Shown piece after piece: positions 1 through 7,249 of a stretch of DNA of 10,516 nt. The number at the start of each line of letters is the position of its first letter. Position 1 is the stretch's first letter. A program made the position numbers and the translations under genes. Under the pieces are notes generated by a model. It saw only the letters and a list, made by a program, of their open reading frames with translations. It had not been told where the DNA came from and made no database searches. Source of the stretch: Burkholderiales bacterium (GTDB taxonomy: Bacteria > Pseudomonadota > Gammaproteobacteria > Burkholderiales > Burkholderiaceae_B); NCBI GenBank assembly GCA_005788065.1, contig SXZD01000156.1:1-10516 (forward strand), written 5' to 3'.

Positions 1-261
1 GACAGCCCCGAACGTGCCGGCAACCTGTTCGAACAGGGACTCGGTACCGGCGGCATCATTGACGTTGAAGGCCAGACCCTTGCCCGTGTAGCCGCTGGCC
101 TGAATGTGGGCGTCCAGCGCGGCAGCCCCCTCAGCCGTGGTGGCTGTACCCACCACGGTGGCACCGTGCGAAGCCAATGCATCGAGAATGGAGCGGCCGA
201 TGCCGCGGGATGCACCTGTTATCAGTGCAACCTGACCGGAGAGATCGAAAAATGTGTTCAT
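1..261 (-). CDS. fabG: 3-oxoacyl-ACP reductase FabG (N-terminal 87 codons, cut by window start)
   Basis: This is the start of a short-chain dehydrogenase that would perform the NADPH-dependent reduction of 3-oxoacyl-ACP in fatty acid elongation in the cytosol. The visible 87 residues begin MNTFFDLSGQVALITGASRG and hold the Rossmann cofactor motif TGASRGIG at residues 15-22. The rest of the Rossmann beta-alpha repeats follow up to the cut edge; the Ser-Tyr-Lys catalytic part lies outside the window. The start ATG (261-259) is 11 nt after the fabD stop. A GAGGA Shine-Dalgarno overlaps the fabD TGA, which suggests translational coupling. Position directly after fabD matches the fabD-fabG-acpP order of E. 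coli, so acpP is expected just beyond the left edge. SDR proteins are many, so the FabG name rests on context plus motif. Confidence 0.93.
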   Translation of the reverse strand, partial: MNTFFDLSGQVALITGASRGIGRSILDALASHGATVVGTATTAEGAAALDAHIQASGYTGKGLAFNVNDAAGTESLFEQVAGTFGAV

Positions 262-272
262 GCCTGCAGTCC

Positions 273-1217
273 TCATGCCAGCGCAGCCAGCGTCTGGTCG
301 AGACTGGCTTCGTCGAAAATATTGAATACCGGACGTTCGGAAACGCGCTTGACCAGACCGGCCAGCACTTTACCGGGACCACATTCGATGTAGTGCGTCA
401 CACCCAGGGCGTCCAGCGTCTGGATTGTCTCCACCCACCGGACCGGACCATGTGCCTGGCGGACGAGTGCGTCGCGTATGCCCGCAACATCGCGGACGTC
501 TGCCACATCGATGTTGTTGATGCAGGTCGTATGCGGGCTGGACAATGACAGCGTTGCCAGATGCTGCCGCAACTGTTCGGCTGCGGGTTTCATCAGGGAC
601 GAATGAAACGGTGCCGACACGGGCAACGGCAATGCACGCTTGGCGCCGGCTGCTTTGGCCAGGGCGCACGCCTGTTCCACAGCCGCTGCAGAGCCGGCGA
701 TGACAACCTGGCTTGGCGCGTTGTAATTGACGGCTTCCACGACGCCACCGCTGGCGCTGGCCTGCGCGCACACATCGCGCACCTGTTGGTCGGCCAGGCC
801 CAGGATGGCCGCCATGCCACCCTCGCCGGCTGGCACGGCTGTCTGCATGGCACTCGCACGGACACGGACAGTTTTGACGGCGTCGGCGAAGTTGAAAACA
901 CCGGCGGCGGTGAGGGCAGCGTATTCACCCAGCGAATGTCCGGCCACCACATCGGCGGCTTCGCCACCGGCACTGCGCCAGGCTTGATAGCAGATCCAGT
1001 CGGCCACCAGCATGGCGGGTTGGGTGTTGACGGTTGAGTTCAGCGTATCGGCCGGGCCGGCAGCGATGGTTTGTGAAAGGGCTTCGCCCAAGGCGCTGTC
1101 GGCCTGTGCGAGCAGGTCTTGCGCCAACGCACCAAAGCGCGCTGAGGTGCTGAGGTTGTCCAGCATGCCGACTGTCTGCGAACCCTGTCCGGGGAACAGG
1201 AAGGCAACTTTTTTCAT
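273..1217 (-). CDS. fabD: Malonyl-CoA:ACP transacylase FabD
   Basis: FabD moves the malonyl group from CoA to acyl carrier protein, supplying the extender unit for cytosolic type II fatty acid synthesis. The 314-residue length is normal for the family. The N terminus carries FPGQGSQ (residues 8-14). The nucleophile elbow GHSLGE places the catalytic Ser at residue 95, Arg120 matches the carboxylate-binding Arg, and His205 in APFHSSLM matches the catalytic His; the spacing agrees with E. coli Ser92/Arg117/His201. GPGKVL near the C terminus is also typical. The ATG at 1217 has no clear Shine-Dalgarno. A 93-nt gap separates it from fabH upstream, the longest spacer within the fabH-fabD-fabG part, so an internal promoter or processing site there is possible, though I saw no strong promoter match. 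fabG follows after 11 nt. Confidence 0.97.
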   Translation of the reverse strand: MKKVAFLFPGQGSQTVGMLDNLSTSARFGALAQDLLAQADSALGEALSQTIAAGPADTLNSTVNTQPAMLVADWICYQAWRSAGGEAADVVAGHSLGEYAALTAAGVFNFADAVKTVRVRASAMQTAVPAGEGGMAAILGLADQQVRDVCAQASASGGVVEAVNYNAPSQVVIAGSAAAVEQACALAKAAGAKRALPLPVSAPFHSSLMKPAAEQLRQHLATLSLSSPHTTCINNIDVADVRDVAGIRDALVRQAHGPVRWVETIQTLDALGVTHYIECGPGKVLAGLVKRVSERPVFNIFDEASLDQTLAALA

Positions 1218-1310
1218 TTTGACTGGTTTCTGAGGTGTATCTGTTTAAAGACGGCTACGAGTATCAACATCGTTTGTTACCGTCATATTTTTGTATTCCG
1301 AGGACGGATT

Positions 1311-2300
1311 CTAAATCATTTTCAGTAAAACGCTGCCCCACGTGAAGCCGCCACCCACCCCTTGAAGCATCACATGATGTCCACGGCTGATGCGTCCGTC
1401 GCGAACGGCGAGGTCCAAAGCCAGGGGAACAGACGCAGCCGACGTGTTTCCATGCTGCTGTACGGTGGACACCACCCGCTCCATGGGCAGCCCCAGCTTG
1501 CGCGAAACGCTTTGCAATATACGGATGTTGGCCTGATGCGGCACCAGCCAGTCGAGTTGATCAGACTGCATGCCAGCCAGTTGGAGCACTTCTTCAGCGC
1601 TCTGGCCCAGAACGGAGACGGCTTGTTTGAACACACCCTGTCCGTCCATGCGCAGGAAGGGGTCGCCCCAGACTTCGCCGCCCTGTACGCGACCGGACGC
1701 ACACAGGATGCCCGAAAGTGATCCATTGGCATGCACCCGGCTGGCCAATATGCCGGGTCTGTCGCTTGCCTGCAGAGTGATGGCGCCGGCCCCGTCGCCG
1801 AACAGTACACAGGTGGTTCTGTCCTGCCAGTCCATGATCCGCGAGAACACCTCACTGCCCACCACCAGCGCCTTTTGTGCCTGTCCCGCGCGGATAAGGG
1901 CATCTGCAATGCTGGTGGCATAGACAAAGCCGCTGCAGACGGCCTGCACATCGAAGCAGGCTGCTCCGTGATTACCCAGCAAGCCCTGAAGCATGCAGGC
2001 GGTGGACGGAAAAATCTGGTCCGCAGTGGAAGTTGCAACTATGATGAGGTCGCAGTCGGAGGGTGACCAGCCACTGGCTTCAAGCGCTTTCTGTGCTGCG
2101 GCATGAGCCAGTGAGGTGGTTGTCTCATCGCCGGAGGCAAAGTAGCGCTGTTCGATGCCGGTGCGCTCGCGTATCCATTCGTCACTGGTGAGGACGCCGC
2201 GTTCGGCCAGAAACTGCTGAAGTTCCGGATTGCTGACGCAGCGGCCCGGCAATGCAGAACCGGTTCCGACAAGACGCGAAAATACGGCGTTGGCGCTCAT
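1311..2300 (-). CDS. fabH: Beta-ketoacyl-ACP synthase III FabH
   Basis: FabH condenses acetyl-CoA with malonyl-ACP, the initiating Claisen condensation of type II fatty acid synthesis. The 329-residue protein has the thiolase fold signature. The active-site Cys122 lies in VQAVCSGF, His255 in VPHQANIRI and Asn285 in QHGNTSAAS, matching the Cys-His-Asn triad of E. coli FabH (112/244/274). GGGFTWGS near the C terminus is the usual family ending. The ERTGIEQRY segment (residues 45-53) is also characteristic. It lies 22 nt after plsX. The ATG at 2300 has only a distant GGAG upstream, so translation may depend partly on coupling to plsX. The substrate preference (acetyl versus branched or longer primers) cannot be read from the sequence. 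Confidence 0.97.
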   Translation of the reverse strand: MSANAVFSRLVGTGSALPGRCVSNPELQQFLAERGVLTSDEWIRERTGIEQRYFASGDETTTSLAHAAAQKALEASGWSPSDCDLIIVATSTADQIFPSTACMLQGLLGNHGAACFDVQAVCSGFVYATSIADALIRAGQAQKALVVGSEVFSRIMDWQDRTTCVLFGDGAGAITLQASDRPGILASRVHANGSLSGILCASGRVQGGEVWGDPFLRMDGQGVFKQAVSVLGQSAEEVLQLAGMQSDQLDWLVPHQANIRILQSVSRKLGLPMERVVSTVQQHGNTSAASVPLALDLAVRDGRISRGHHVMLQGVGGGFTWGSVLLKMI

Positions 2301-2322
2301 TGTGAGGGCAGGCGCTCCGTGT

Positions 2323-3456
2323 TCAGACTGCGGGAGGCGCTGACGCGCTGTCGGTTAAGCTGCCTGTTTGTGCACTTTCAGCGGCAGAGGCGACTGTGTC
2401 TGCCTTGTTGGCCTCCGCCTGCGCCGCTGCGGCCGCCTTCTCTGTTGCCAATTGCTGCTGCAATGCCAGCGAATTGCGAATCTGCTCGATCAATTTGGCC
2501 TTGGCTGCGTCACGAGCCCGCTTGATGGCGAAGCTAAAGCCGTAGGCATCTGCCCCTCCGTGGCTCTTGACGACAATACCGTTCAGGCCAAGCAAGGCGG
2601 CGCCGTTGTAGCGACGGTGATCTACCCGCTTCTTGAATTTGAGGAGTACCGGCAGCGAAAGCACGGCCATGGATTTGGTGAGCAGGTTGCGCTGAAACTC
2701 GTCCTTGATCGCGCCGCCGAGCATTTGGGCCAAGCCTTCCGACGTCTTGAGGGCGACGTTACCGACGAAGCCGTCACAGACCACCACATCGGTGGTGCCC
2801 TTGAAAATATCGTTACCCTCGACGTTACCAAAGAAGTTCAGCGTACTGGCTCGCAACAGTTCTGAGGCCGCTTTGACGGTTTCGTTGCCCTTGATGAGTT
2901 CTTCGCCGATGTTCAGCAAACCCACGGTCGGTTTTTCGACGCCTTCTGTGGCCGCGACCAAGGCGGAGCCCATGTAACCAAACTGCAGCAAGTGCTCAGC
3001 AGCGCAATCGACGTTGGCACCGAGGTCCAGCATGAGCGTTGAACCACCTTTTTGATTGGGCAGTGCAGACGCGATGGCAGGCCGATCGATGCCGTCGAGT
3101 GTTTTGAGTCTGTAGCGCGAAATGGCCATGAGCGCACCGGTGTTGCCGGCGCTGACGACAGCATCAGCCTGCCCCTCTTTGACCAGAACGGCGGCAACCC
3201 GGATGGACGAGTCTTTTTTGCCGCGCAGGGCCTGTGCAGGTGCCTCGTCCATGCCGACCACTTCGCTGGCATGGTGGATGGTGGTGCGCTTGACCAGTTC
3301 GTCCGGTCGGTCCTGGAGAGCTGCCTTGATCTGGTCTTCGATGCCGACCAGTATGAGACTGACCTCCGGATCCCGTTCGAGGTATTCCATGCAAGCAGGA
3401 ATGGTCACGCTGAGCCCGTGATCACCACCCATGCAATCAATCGCTATCTTCACCAT
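2323..3456 (-). CDS. plsX: Phosphate acyltransferase PlsX
   Basis: PlsX converts acyl-ACP plus phosphate to acyl-phosphate, the donor used by PlsY to acylate glycerol-3-phosphate in phospholipid synthesis; it is a peripheral membrane enzyme. The N terminus MVKIAIDCMGGDHG is the family hallmark. Other recognisable segments are SAGNTGALM (near residues 102-110), LDLGANVDC and the GNVEGNDIF / DVVVCDGFVGNV region. The protein is 377 residues, somewhat longer than the usual 330-356. The excess is a low-complexity Ala/Gln/Glu/Ser-rich tail over about residues 331-377 that looks disordered. The ATG at 3456 is preceded by GAGG with about 8 nt spacing. It follows rpmF after a 204-nt spacer and precedes fabH by 22 nt, the conserved rpmF-plsX-fabH arrangement. 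Confidence 0.97.
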   Translation of the reverse strand: MVKIAIDCMGGDHGLSVTIPACMEYLERDPEVSLILVGIEDQIKAALQDRPDELVKRTTIHHASEVVGMDEAPAQALRGKKDSSIRVAAVLVKEGQADAVVSAGNTGALMAISRYRLKTLDGIDRPAIASALPNQKGGSTLMLDLGANVDCAAEHLLQFGYMGSALVAATEGVEKPTVGLLNIGEELIKGNETVKAASELLRASTLNFFGNVEGNDIFKGTTDVVVCDGFVGNVALKTSEGLAQMLGGAIKDEFQRNLLTKSMAVLSLPVLLKFKKRVDHRRYNGAALLGLNGIVVKSHGGADAYGFSFAIKRARDAAKAKLIEQIRNSLALQQQLATEKAAAAAQAEANKADTVASAAESAQTGSLTDSASAPPAV

Positions 3457-3636
3457 GCCTTGTGCCTCTTGTTATGAGAGCCTCTTTCGCTTTTGGCCCG
3501 CACGTTGGGTGTGAGGCCATGCTGAGGTGCCCTTGTATGAGCTGCGAGTGAACTGCTGCTGAAATGCTGCTTAAGTACCTTGAGCCAGTGCCTGTGCGCA
3601 AGACCTTGCTAGACCACCTGGGACCGCCATTCGTAT

Positions 3637-3655
3637 TGCGGGCCCGCAGCCCGCA
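3637..3655 (-). other. GC-rich hairpin just after rpmF
   Basis: TGCGGGC and GCCCGCA arms (7 bp, perfect) enclose a 5-nt loop and begin 5 nt after the rpmF stop codon, in the 204-nt rpmF-plsX spacer. There is no following T-run on the minus strand, so it is not a classical intrinsic terminator. A role as a processing or 3'-end stabilising hairpin that lets rpmF mRNA be expressed separately from plsX is an inference. Confidence 0.45.
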
Positions 3656-3660
3656 TCACT

Positions 3661-3840
3661 TCACTCGTCGTTCTTGGTCTTCAGAACCTTGCGACCACGA
3701 TAGAAGCCGTTGGGGCTGATGTGGTGACGCAGATGGGTCTCACCGTTGGGCGTGGTGGACAAAGGCGCACCTGTCAGGGCGTTGTGTGAGCGGTGCATGC
3801 CGCGCTTGGAAGGCGATTTTTTGTTTTGTTGAACAGCCAT
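3661..3840 (-). CDS. rpmF: 50S ribosomal protein bL32
   Basis: bL32 is a small protein of the large ribosomal subunit. The 59-residue translation starts MAVQQNKKSPSKRGMHRSHN and contains HLRHHISPNGFYRGRKV, closely matching the E. coli L32 pattern. It is basic and has no cysteines, so it is the zinc-free form. The ATG at 3840 has a good GGAG Shine-Dalgarno about 7 nt upstream. It sits between yceD (71 nt upstream) and plsX (204 nt downstream), the usual yceD-rpmF-plsX order. A 7-bp GC hairpin lies immediately after the stop codon. The gene is short but unambiguous by sequence and context. Confidence 0.98.
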   Translation of the reverse strand: MAVQQNKKSPSKRGMHRSHNALTGAPLSTTPNGETHLRHHISPNGFYRGRKVLKTKNDE

Positions 3841-3911
3841 GATGAACTCCAGTAAAAATCAGGTTTTGCGCAAACTCAGTCAGTGCGCGTCTGTCTATAA
3901 AAACTGCCGTG

Positions 3912-4619
3912 TTACCCGTTTTTGCCTTTCAGCAAACCCGCAAGTTTCTCAAAGGGGCGGTGCGACTCATTCGCCGGGTCACCCCCGCTGACACTGTCAG
4001 CTTCCGCTGGAACTGCCTGCACACCGGATTCACACTCTTCGTGGGCCGGAAACATCGGCAAACACAACAGCATCTCGTCTTCCAGCCACTGCAGCGCGTC
4101 GATCTTGCCGGGCGCAGCAACAGCATCTTCATTCTCGTCCGTCTCAAGCGTATCAGCTTCCTGCTCGCTTTTGCAGATGCGCAACAAGCGGTCAAATTCA
4201 AGCGCCTGAAGTACTGGTTTGCCGCATCGCAAGCACTCTTGAGACGCCATGAACCGACCCCTCATCTGAAATGAACAGCGCCCATCTCGGTCACAATACC
4301 CCACAAACTTCCAGCTTATCAGCGGGTCTTGTGAGCGACTGCCTGATAGGGACGCCGGTGTTGTCGCGTCTTCCACCCGCGTTGCTGCGTTGCCGCCCGC
4401 ATCCCCAGGTGCAACCGAACCTTGGCTCACTTCAGGCGCCTGACTGCCCGGGGTCAAACGGGCAAATACATGTGTTGCATCTGCTATGTCGACTGTCGCT
4501 TCAAACGACTTTCCTTGGCGGCAGAACTCCCACACGTCCAGCGACCGAAATGGCTTCAGTTCTGCAGGCACACCGCCATATCCGGTCTTTTCGATCTTCC
4601 GATCTTCTGGTTGCATCAT
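3912..4619 (-). CDS. yceD: YceD / DUF177 family protein (large ribosomal RNA accumulation protein)
   Basis: YceD proteins are nearly always encoded before rpmF and have been linked to 23S rRNA accumulation; their exact molecular role is not settled. From the ATG at 4619 the protein is 235 residues, longer than the usual 170-190. The family core is visible: RGRF near residue 120, the paired cysteines of CLRC at 129 and 132, then WLEDEMLLCLPMFPAHEEC and the C-terminal FEKLAGL. Two low-complexity insertions rich in Ala, Gly, Ser, Thr and acidic residues, about residues 57-98 and 198-221, explain the extra length. An in-frame GTG at 4658 would add 13 residues but lacks a ribosome binding site; the 4619 ATG has AGGT about 11 nt upstream, and the adjacent ATG at 4616 is an alternative. 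It is the first gene of the lipid cluster. Confidence 0.9.
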   Translation of the reverse strand: MMQPEDRKIEKTGYGGVPAELKPFRSLDVWEFCRQGKSFEATVDIADATHVFARLTPGSQAPEVSQGSVAPGDAGGNAATRVEDATTPASLSGSRSQDPLISWKFVGYCDRDGRCSFQMRGRFMASQECLRCGKPVLQALEFDRLLRICKSEQEADTLETDENEDAVAAPGKIDALQWLEDEMLLCLPMFPAHEECESGVQAVPAEADSVSGGDPANESHRPFEKLAGLLKGKNG

Positions 4620-4769
4620 GTGTTTGTCTGACCTGACGGACTCTGCCGTACCTTGCACTCAATTCGAATCAGGATTACTGCGCGCGTTGCGGCTTTCCGC
4701 ACTTTCCGCACACGCAGTACGCTCACTCATGCGCAAACGCAGCCTGACACGCAAAGACCAAAGCGCGCC

Positions 4770-4798
4770 ATAATAGCCCGACTGGCGAAAGTTGTCAA
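4770..4798 (-). promoter_or_regulatory. Near-consensus sigma70 promoter for the yceD-rpmF-plsX-fabHDG operon
   Basis: On the minus strand, TTGACA (4798-4793) is followed by exactly 17 nt and TATTAT (4775-4770): a perfect -35 and a 5/6 -10 at optimal spacing. Transcription should start near 4763 and give a leader of about 145 nt before the yceD ATG at 4619. It sits in the 239-nt divergent region between yceD and maf. Such a strong match fits the constitutive demand for L32 and lipid synthesis. Confidence 0.85.
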
Positions 4799-4858
4799 AA
4801 TGAAACTGGCACTGACCAGCAAACTTAACCACAATAATTTATTCGAGTTTTCAACAAG

Positions 4859-5464
4859 ATGACGAAAACATTTGCAAACGGTTCTCAAGCAGGTCTGGTC
4901 CTCGCGTCGTCCTCGCCCTATCGCCGTGAGTTGCTCTCGCGCCTGAGGCTTGAATTTTCGTGTGTTTCTCCTGATCTGGACGAGTCAGTGCTGCCCGGCG
5001 AGACGCCTCGGCAGACATCGGAGCGTCTGGCGTTGGCCAAGGCGCTTGCTGTTGCGGCAATCCATCCTTCCGCTGTCGTCATCGGGTCGGACCAGGTGGC
5101 AGTTGTGGATGGTCAGGCAGTCAGCAAACCGGGACACCATGAGGCCGCCGTGCAACAGTTGCGGGCCATGCGCGGGCGGTCCATCGTATTTCATTCTGCT
5201 GTTGCAGTGGTCAGGCACTCTGAATCACTGCAGCGTACGTTCTGCATACCCACCACAGTGCGATTTCGCATGCTGACTGATGCCGAGATTGAACGATATC
5301 TTTTGGCGGAAAAGCCCTACGACTGTGCCGGCAGTGCCAAGAGCGAGGCATTGGGCATCACGCTGCTTGAGGGCATCAGCAGTGACGATCCGACCGCCCT
5401 GCCCGGTTTGCCGCTGATCGCCCTGTCATCTGTCCTGCGCGAGTTTGGTTATGAACTCCCCTGA
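4859..5464 (+). CDS. yceF: Maf family nucleotide pyrophosphatase, YceF type (probably m7GTP-specific)
   Basis: Maf proteins hydrolyse non-canonical or modified nucleoside triphosphates to monophosphates plus pyrophosphate in the cytosol; the YceF subgroup prefers 7-methyl-GTP. The 201-residue protein has LASSSPYRRELLSRL (residues 15-29) with the nucleotide-binding Ser/Arg cluster, DE at 41-42, GSDQ with the putative catalytic Asp78, and CAGSAKSEALGITLLEG (about 156-172). The SPYRR and CAGS..KSE..GI forms are those of YceF rather than the dTTP/UTP-type Maf (YhdE). The ATG at 4859 has only a weak AACAAG upstream. It is divergent from yceD; in E. coli yceF is also next to yceD. Its last codons overlap the following methyltransferase gene by 14 nt, implying cotranscription. 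Confidence 0.92.
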   Translation: MTKTFANGSQAGLVLASSSPYRRELLSRLRLEFSCVSPDLDESVLPGETPRQTSERLALAKALAVAAIHPSAVVIGSDQVAVVDGQAVSKPGHHEAAVQQLRAMRGRSIVFHSAVAVVRHSESLQRTFCIPTTVRFRMLTDAEIERYLLAEKPYDCAGSAKSEALGITLLEGISSDDPTALPGLPLIALSSVLREFGYELP

Positions 5465-6203
5465 CCAGCCCATTCCCGTATCGGATGAACAAAACGCCCT
5501 GCGTCCCGGTCAGTTGTGGCTGGTTCCAGCCCCTTTGTCGCAGCAGGCGCCAGCTATCGAACTCTTGCCTGCAGATCTACTTCGCGTCCGCCTCATCCGC
5601 CATTGGCTGGTAGAAACACCCAAAACGGCACGTGCATGGCTGAAATTGTATGGACATCCGACCCCCATTGCTGAGTTGCATATCCAAGCCTTGGCAGATT
5701 TGGGTACACCCGCCTGTCTGCGCGAATGGCTTGCTCAGGCCGACGGTCCTGTGGGCGTGATGTCTGATGCCGGTTGTCCGGGAGTGGCCGATCCCGGCGC
5801 TGTTGCTGTGGCGCAGGCCCATGCCTTGGGGTGGCCGGTGCGTCCCATGCCAGGGGCGTCATCCATTCTGCTTGGGCTGATGGGTAGCGGGCTGTCTGGA
5901 CAATCCTTTGTTTTTCACGGGTATGTCCCGGTTGAGACGGCCCAGCGGCAGCGATTTTTGCAAGACAGTGAAAGACAGTCTGCACGGCTCAAACAGACGC
6001 AGATGGCTATCGAGACGCCCTATCGCAACAGTGCGTTTTTTCAGGCACTGTGCGACAACCTGAAGCCAGACACCCTATTGTGTGTGGCCAGTGAACTGCG
6101 GGGGCCCGCTGAGTTTTTACGGACACGCAGAGTATGCGACTGGAAAAAGCAGCCGCCGGTGCTGGGCAAGCAAGCCACGCTGTTTTTGTGGCAGGCCGTC
6201 TGA
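5451..6203 (+). CDS. Short RsmI-like SAM-dependent methyltransferase (tetrapyrrole methylase fold)
   Basis: The 250-residue protein belongs to the tetrapyrrole methylase / RsmI fold. The signature SDAGCPGVADPG (residues 105-116) corresponds to the RsmI SDAGTP..SDPG loop. PGASSIL at 134-140 and SGLSGQSFVFHGYVP (about 146-160) form the SAM-binding and substrate region, and ETPYRN at 188-193 is also RsmI-like. RsmI 2'-O-methylates C1402 of 16S rRNA, but this protein is shorter than typical RsmI (about 280-290 residues) and deviates at conserved positions (Cys for Thr in SDAGTP). It is therefore best called a paralog of unknown substrate. I chose the ATG at 5451, preceded by GAG with 7 nt spacing; it overlaps the maf stop by 14 nt. 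A TTG two codons upstream is less likely. It ends 20 nt from the convergent sppA-like gene. Confidence 0.88.
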   Translation: MNSPDQPIPVSDEQNALRPGQLWLVPAPLSQQAPAIELLPADLLRVRLIRHWLVETPKTARAWLKLYGHPTPIAELHIQALADLGTPACLREWLAQADGPVGVMSDAGCPGVADPGAVAVAQAHALGWPVRPMPGASSILLGLMGSGLSGQSFVFHGYVPVETAQRQRFLQDSERQSARLKQTQMAIETPYRNSAFFQALCDNLKPDTLLCVASELRGPAEFLRTRRVCDWKKQPPVLGKQATLFLWQAV

Positions 6204-6223
6204 TGAAGGCGGCGTGCTAACTT

Positions 6224-7231
6224 TCAGCGCAGCTTTGGCTGAGCCTGTTGGCTACCAAATTGTGCCGCAAACTGCGTAGCCATGGCATTGAACAGCGTTT
6301 CTCCAAGATTGACACCGGCTTTTTTCACCAGGCGTTCTGCCAGTGACTCGCGCTGGGTGAAATCAAGGATATCTTCAGCCTTGAATACCTCACGGGCAAC
6401 GTACTCTGTACTGCCCAGTTCGTCGGCCAGGCCCAATTCAACGCTGCGGGAGCCATTCCAAACCAGTCCGCTGAAAAGCCCGGGCGTGTCGGTTTTCAGG
6501 CGATCGCCGCGACCTTTTTTGACTGCATCGATGAACTGCTCATGAATCTCGCGCAACATGTTGTGTGCGTGCTCAACCTGCTTGGGGTTGCTGGGTGAGA
6601 ATGGATCGAGAAAACCCTTGTTCTCGCCGGCTGTCAGCAGGCGGCGTTCGACGCCTACCTTGCGGATGACCTGATCAAATCCGAAACCGTCCATCAGCAC
6701 ACCGATGGACCCCACCAGCGAGGCCTTGTCCACATAGATGCGGTCAGTAGCCGCTGCGACGTAGTAGCCTCCGGACGCGCAGATGTCGGTAATGACGGCA
6801 TGAACCGGGATTTTGGGGTGCAAAGCCCGCAGGCGGAGGATCTCATCATAGATGATGCCGGACTGAACGGGGCTGCCGCCCGGACTGTTGATACGCAGGA
6901 TAATGCCAACCGTCTTGGCATCCTCAAAGGCGGCTTTCAGGCTGGCATTGATGCGCTCTGCATTGGCCGGGCTTTCGGTGTCAATGACGCCATCCAGATC
7001 GACCAGTGCGGTGTGACCTGTCGCTGCAGAATTGTGCATGGCGGTGTTGATCTCGGGGGAGGACAGGATGATGATGCCCATGTACAACACGATGATCAGT
7101 TTGAAAAAAATACCCCAGCGGCGGCGTCTGCGAGCCTCCTGCAGGTTTTCCATTGCAAGCTTTTCCAGCAGGTCGCGCTCCCAGTGTTTGCCGCCTGCAC
7201 TGCTGTTTGAAGTGTTTTCGAGGTTATCCAT
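6224..7231 (-). CDS. sppA: S49 family peptidase, SppA-like, membrane-anchored
   Basis: This is a half-size SppA-type serine protease of 335 residues, expected to act on signal peptides or membrane protein fragments on the periplasmic side of the inner membrane. A charged N-terminal segment ending in RRRRR (35-39 region) precedes one transmembrane helix at about 41-57, giving N-in/C-out topology without a cleavable signal. The S49 domain holds NSPGGS (115-120), the nucleophile Ser153 in ICASGGYYVAAA, GSIGV at 174-178 and the general-base Lys205 in GENKGF. The 52-residue Ser-Lys spacing matches short bacterial SppA. The ATG at 7231 lacks a clear Shine-Dalgarno and follows the Rieske gene by 18 nt. 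It is the last gene of the rluC-led operon. The precise substrate is not readable from sequence. Confidence 0.92.
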   Translation of the reverse strand: MDNLENTSNSSAGGKHWERDLLEKLAMENLQEARRRRRWGIFFKLIIVLYMGIIILSSPEINTAMHNSAATGHTALVDLDGVIDTESPANAERINASLKAAFEDAKTVGIILRINSPGGSPVQSGIIYDEILRLRALHPKIPVHAVITDICASGGYYVAAATDRIYVDKASLVGSIGVLMDGFGFDQVIRKVGVERRLLTAGENKGFLDPFSPSNPKQVEHAHNMLREIHEQFIDAVKKGRGDRLKTDTPGLFSGLVWNGSRSVELGLADELGSTEYVAREVFKAEDILDFTQRESLAERLVKKAGVNLGETLFNAMATQFAAQFGSQQAQPKLR

Positions 7232-7249
7232 GACAAGTCATCGTAAAAA

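Noticed and set aside
561..1037. 158-codon plus-strand frame opposite fabD
   Set aside because: It is fully antisense to a well-supported fabD and reflects codon bias of the GC-rich gene; the same applies to frames opposite fabH and plsX and to the 222-codon frame within fabH.
1218..1310. Internal promoter in the fabH-fabD spacer
   Set aside because: A TTGATA can be seen on the minus strand but no acceptable -10 lies 16-18 nt downstream.
4692..4709. Tandem 9-bp repeat (CTTTCCGCA twice) in the yceD leader
   Set aside because: Two copies only, no link to a known element; likely chance.
4659..4730. 24-codon upstream frame (including its stop) in the yceD leader
   Set aside because: There is no Shine-Dalgarno before its ATG and no regulatory codon run, so I did not list it as a gene; it is mentioned only with the leader finding.
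4812..4840. CTGACC-17-TAATTT as a maf promoter
   Set aside because: Only 4/6 and 3/6 matches in an AT-rich stretch. A maf promoter must lie near here, but this match is too weak to call.
6186..6235. Intrinsic terminator between the convergent methylase and sppA genes
   Set aside because: Only a short 6-bp stem with a G-U pair and no T-run is visible in the 20-nt spacer.
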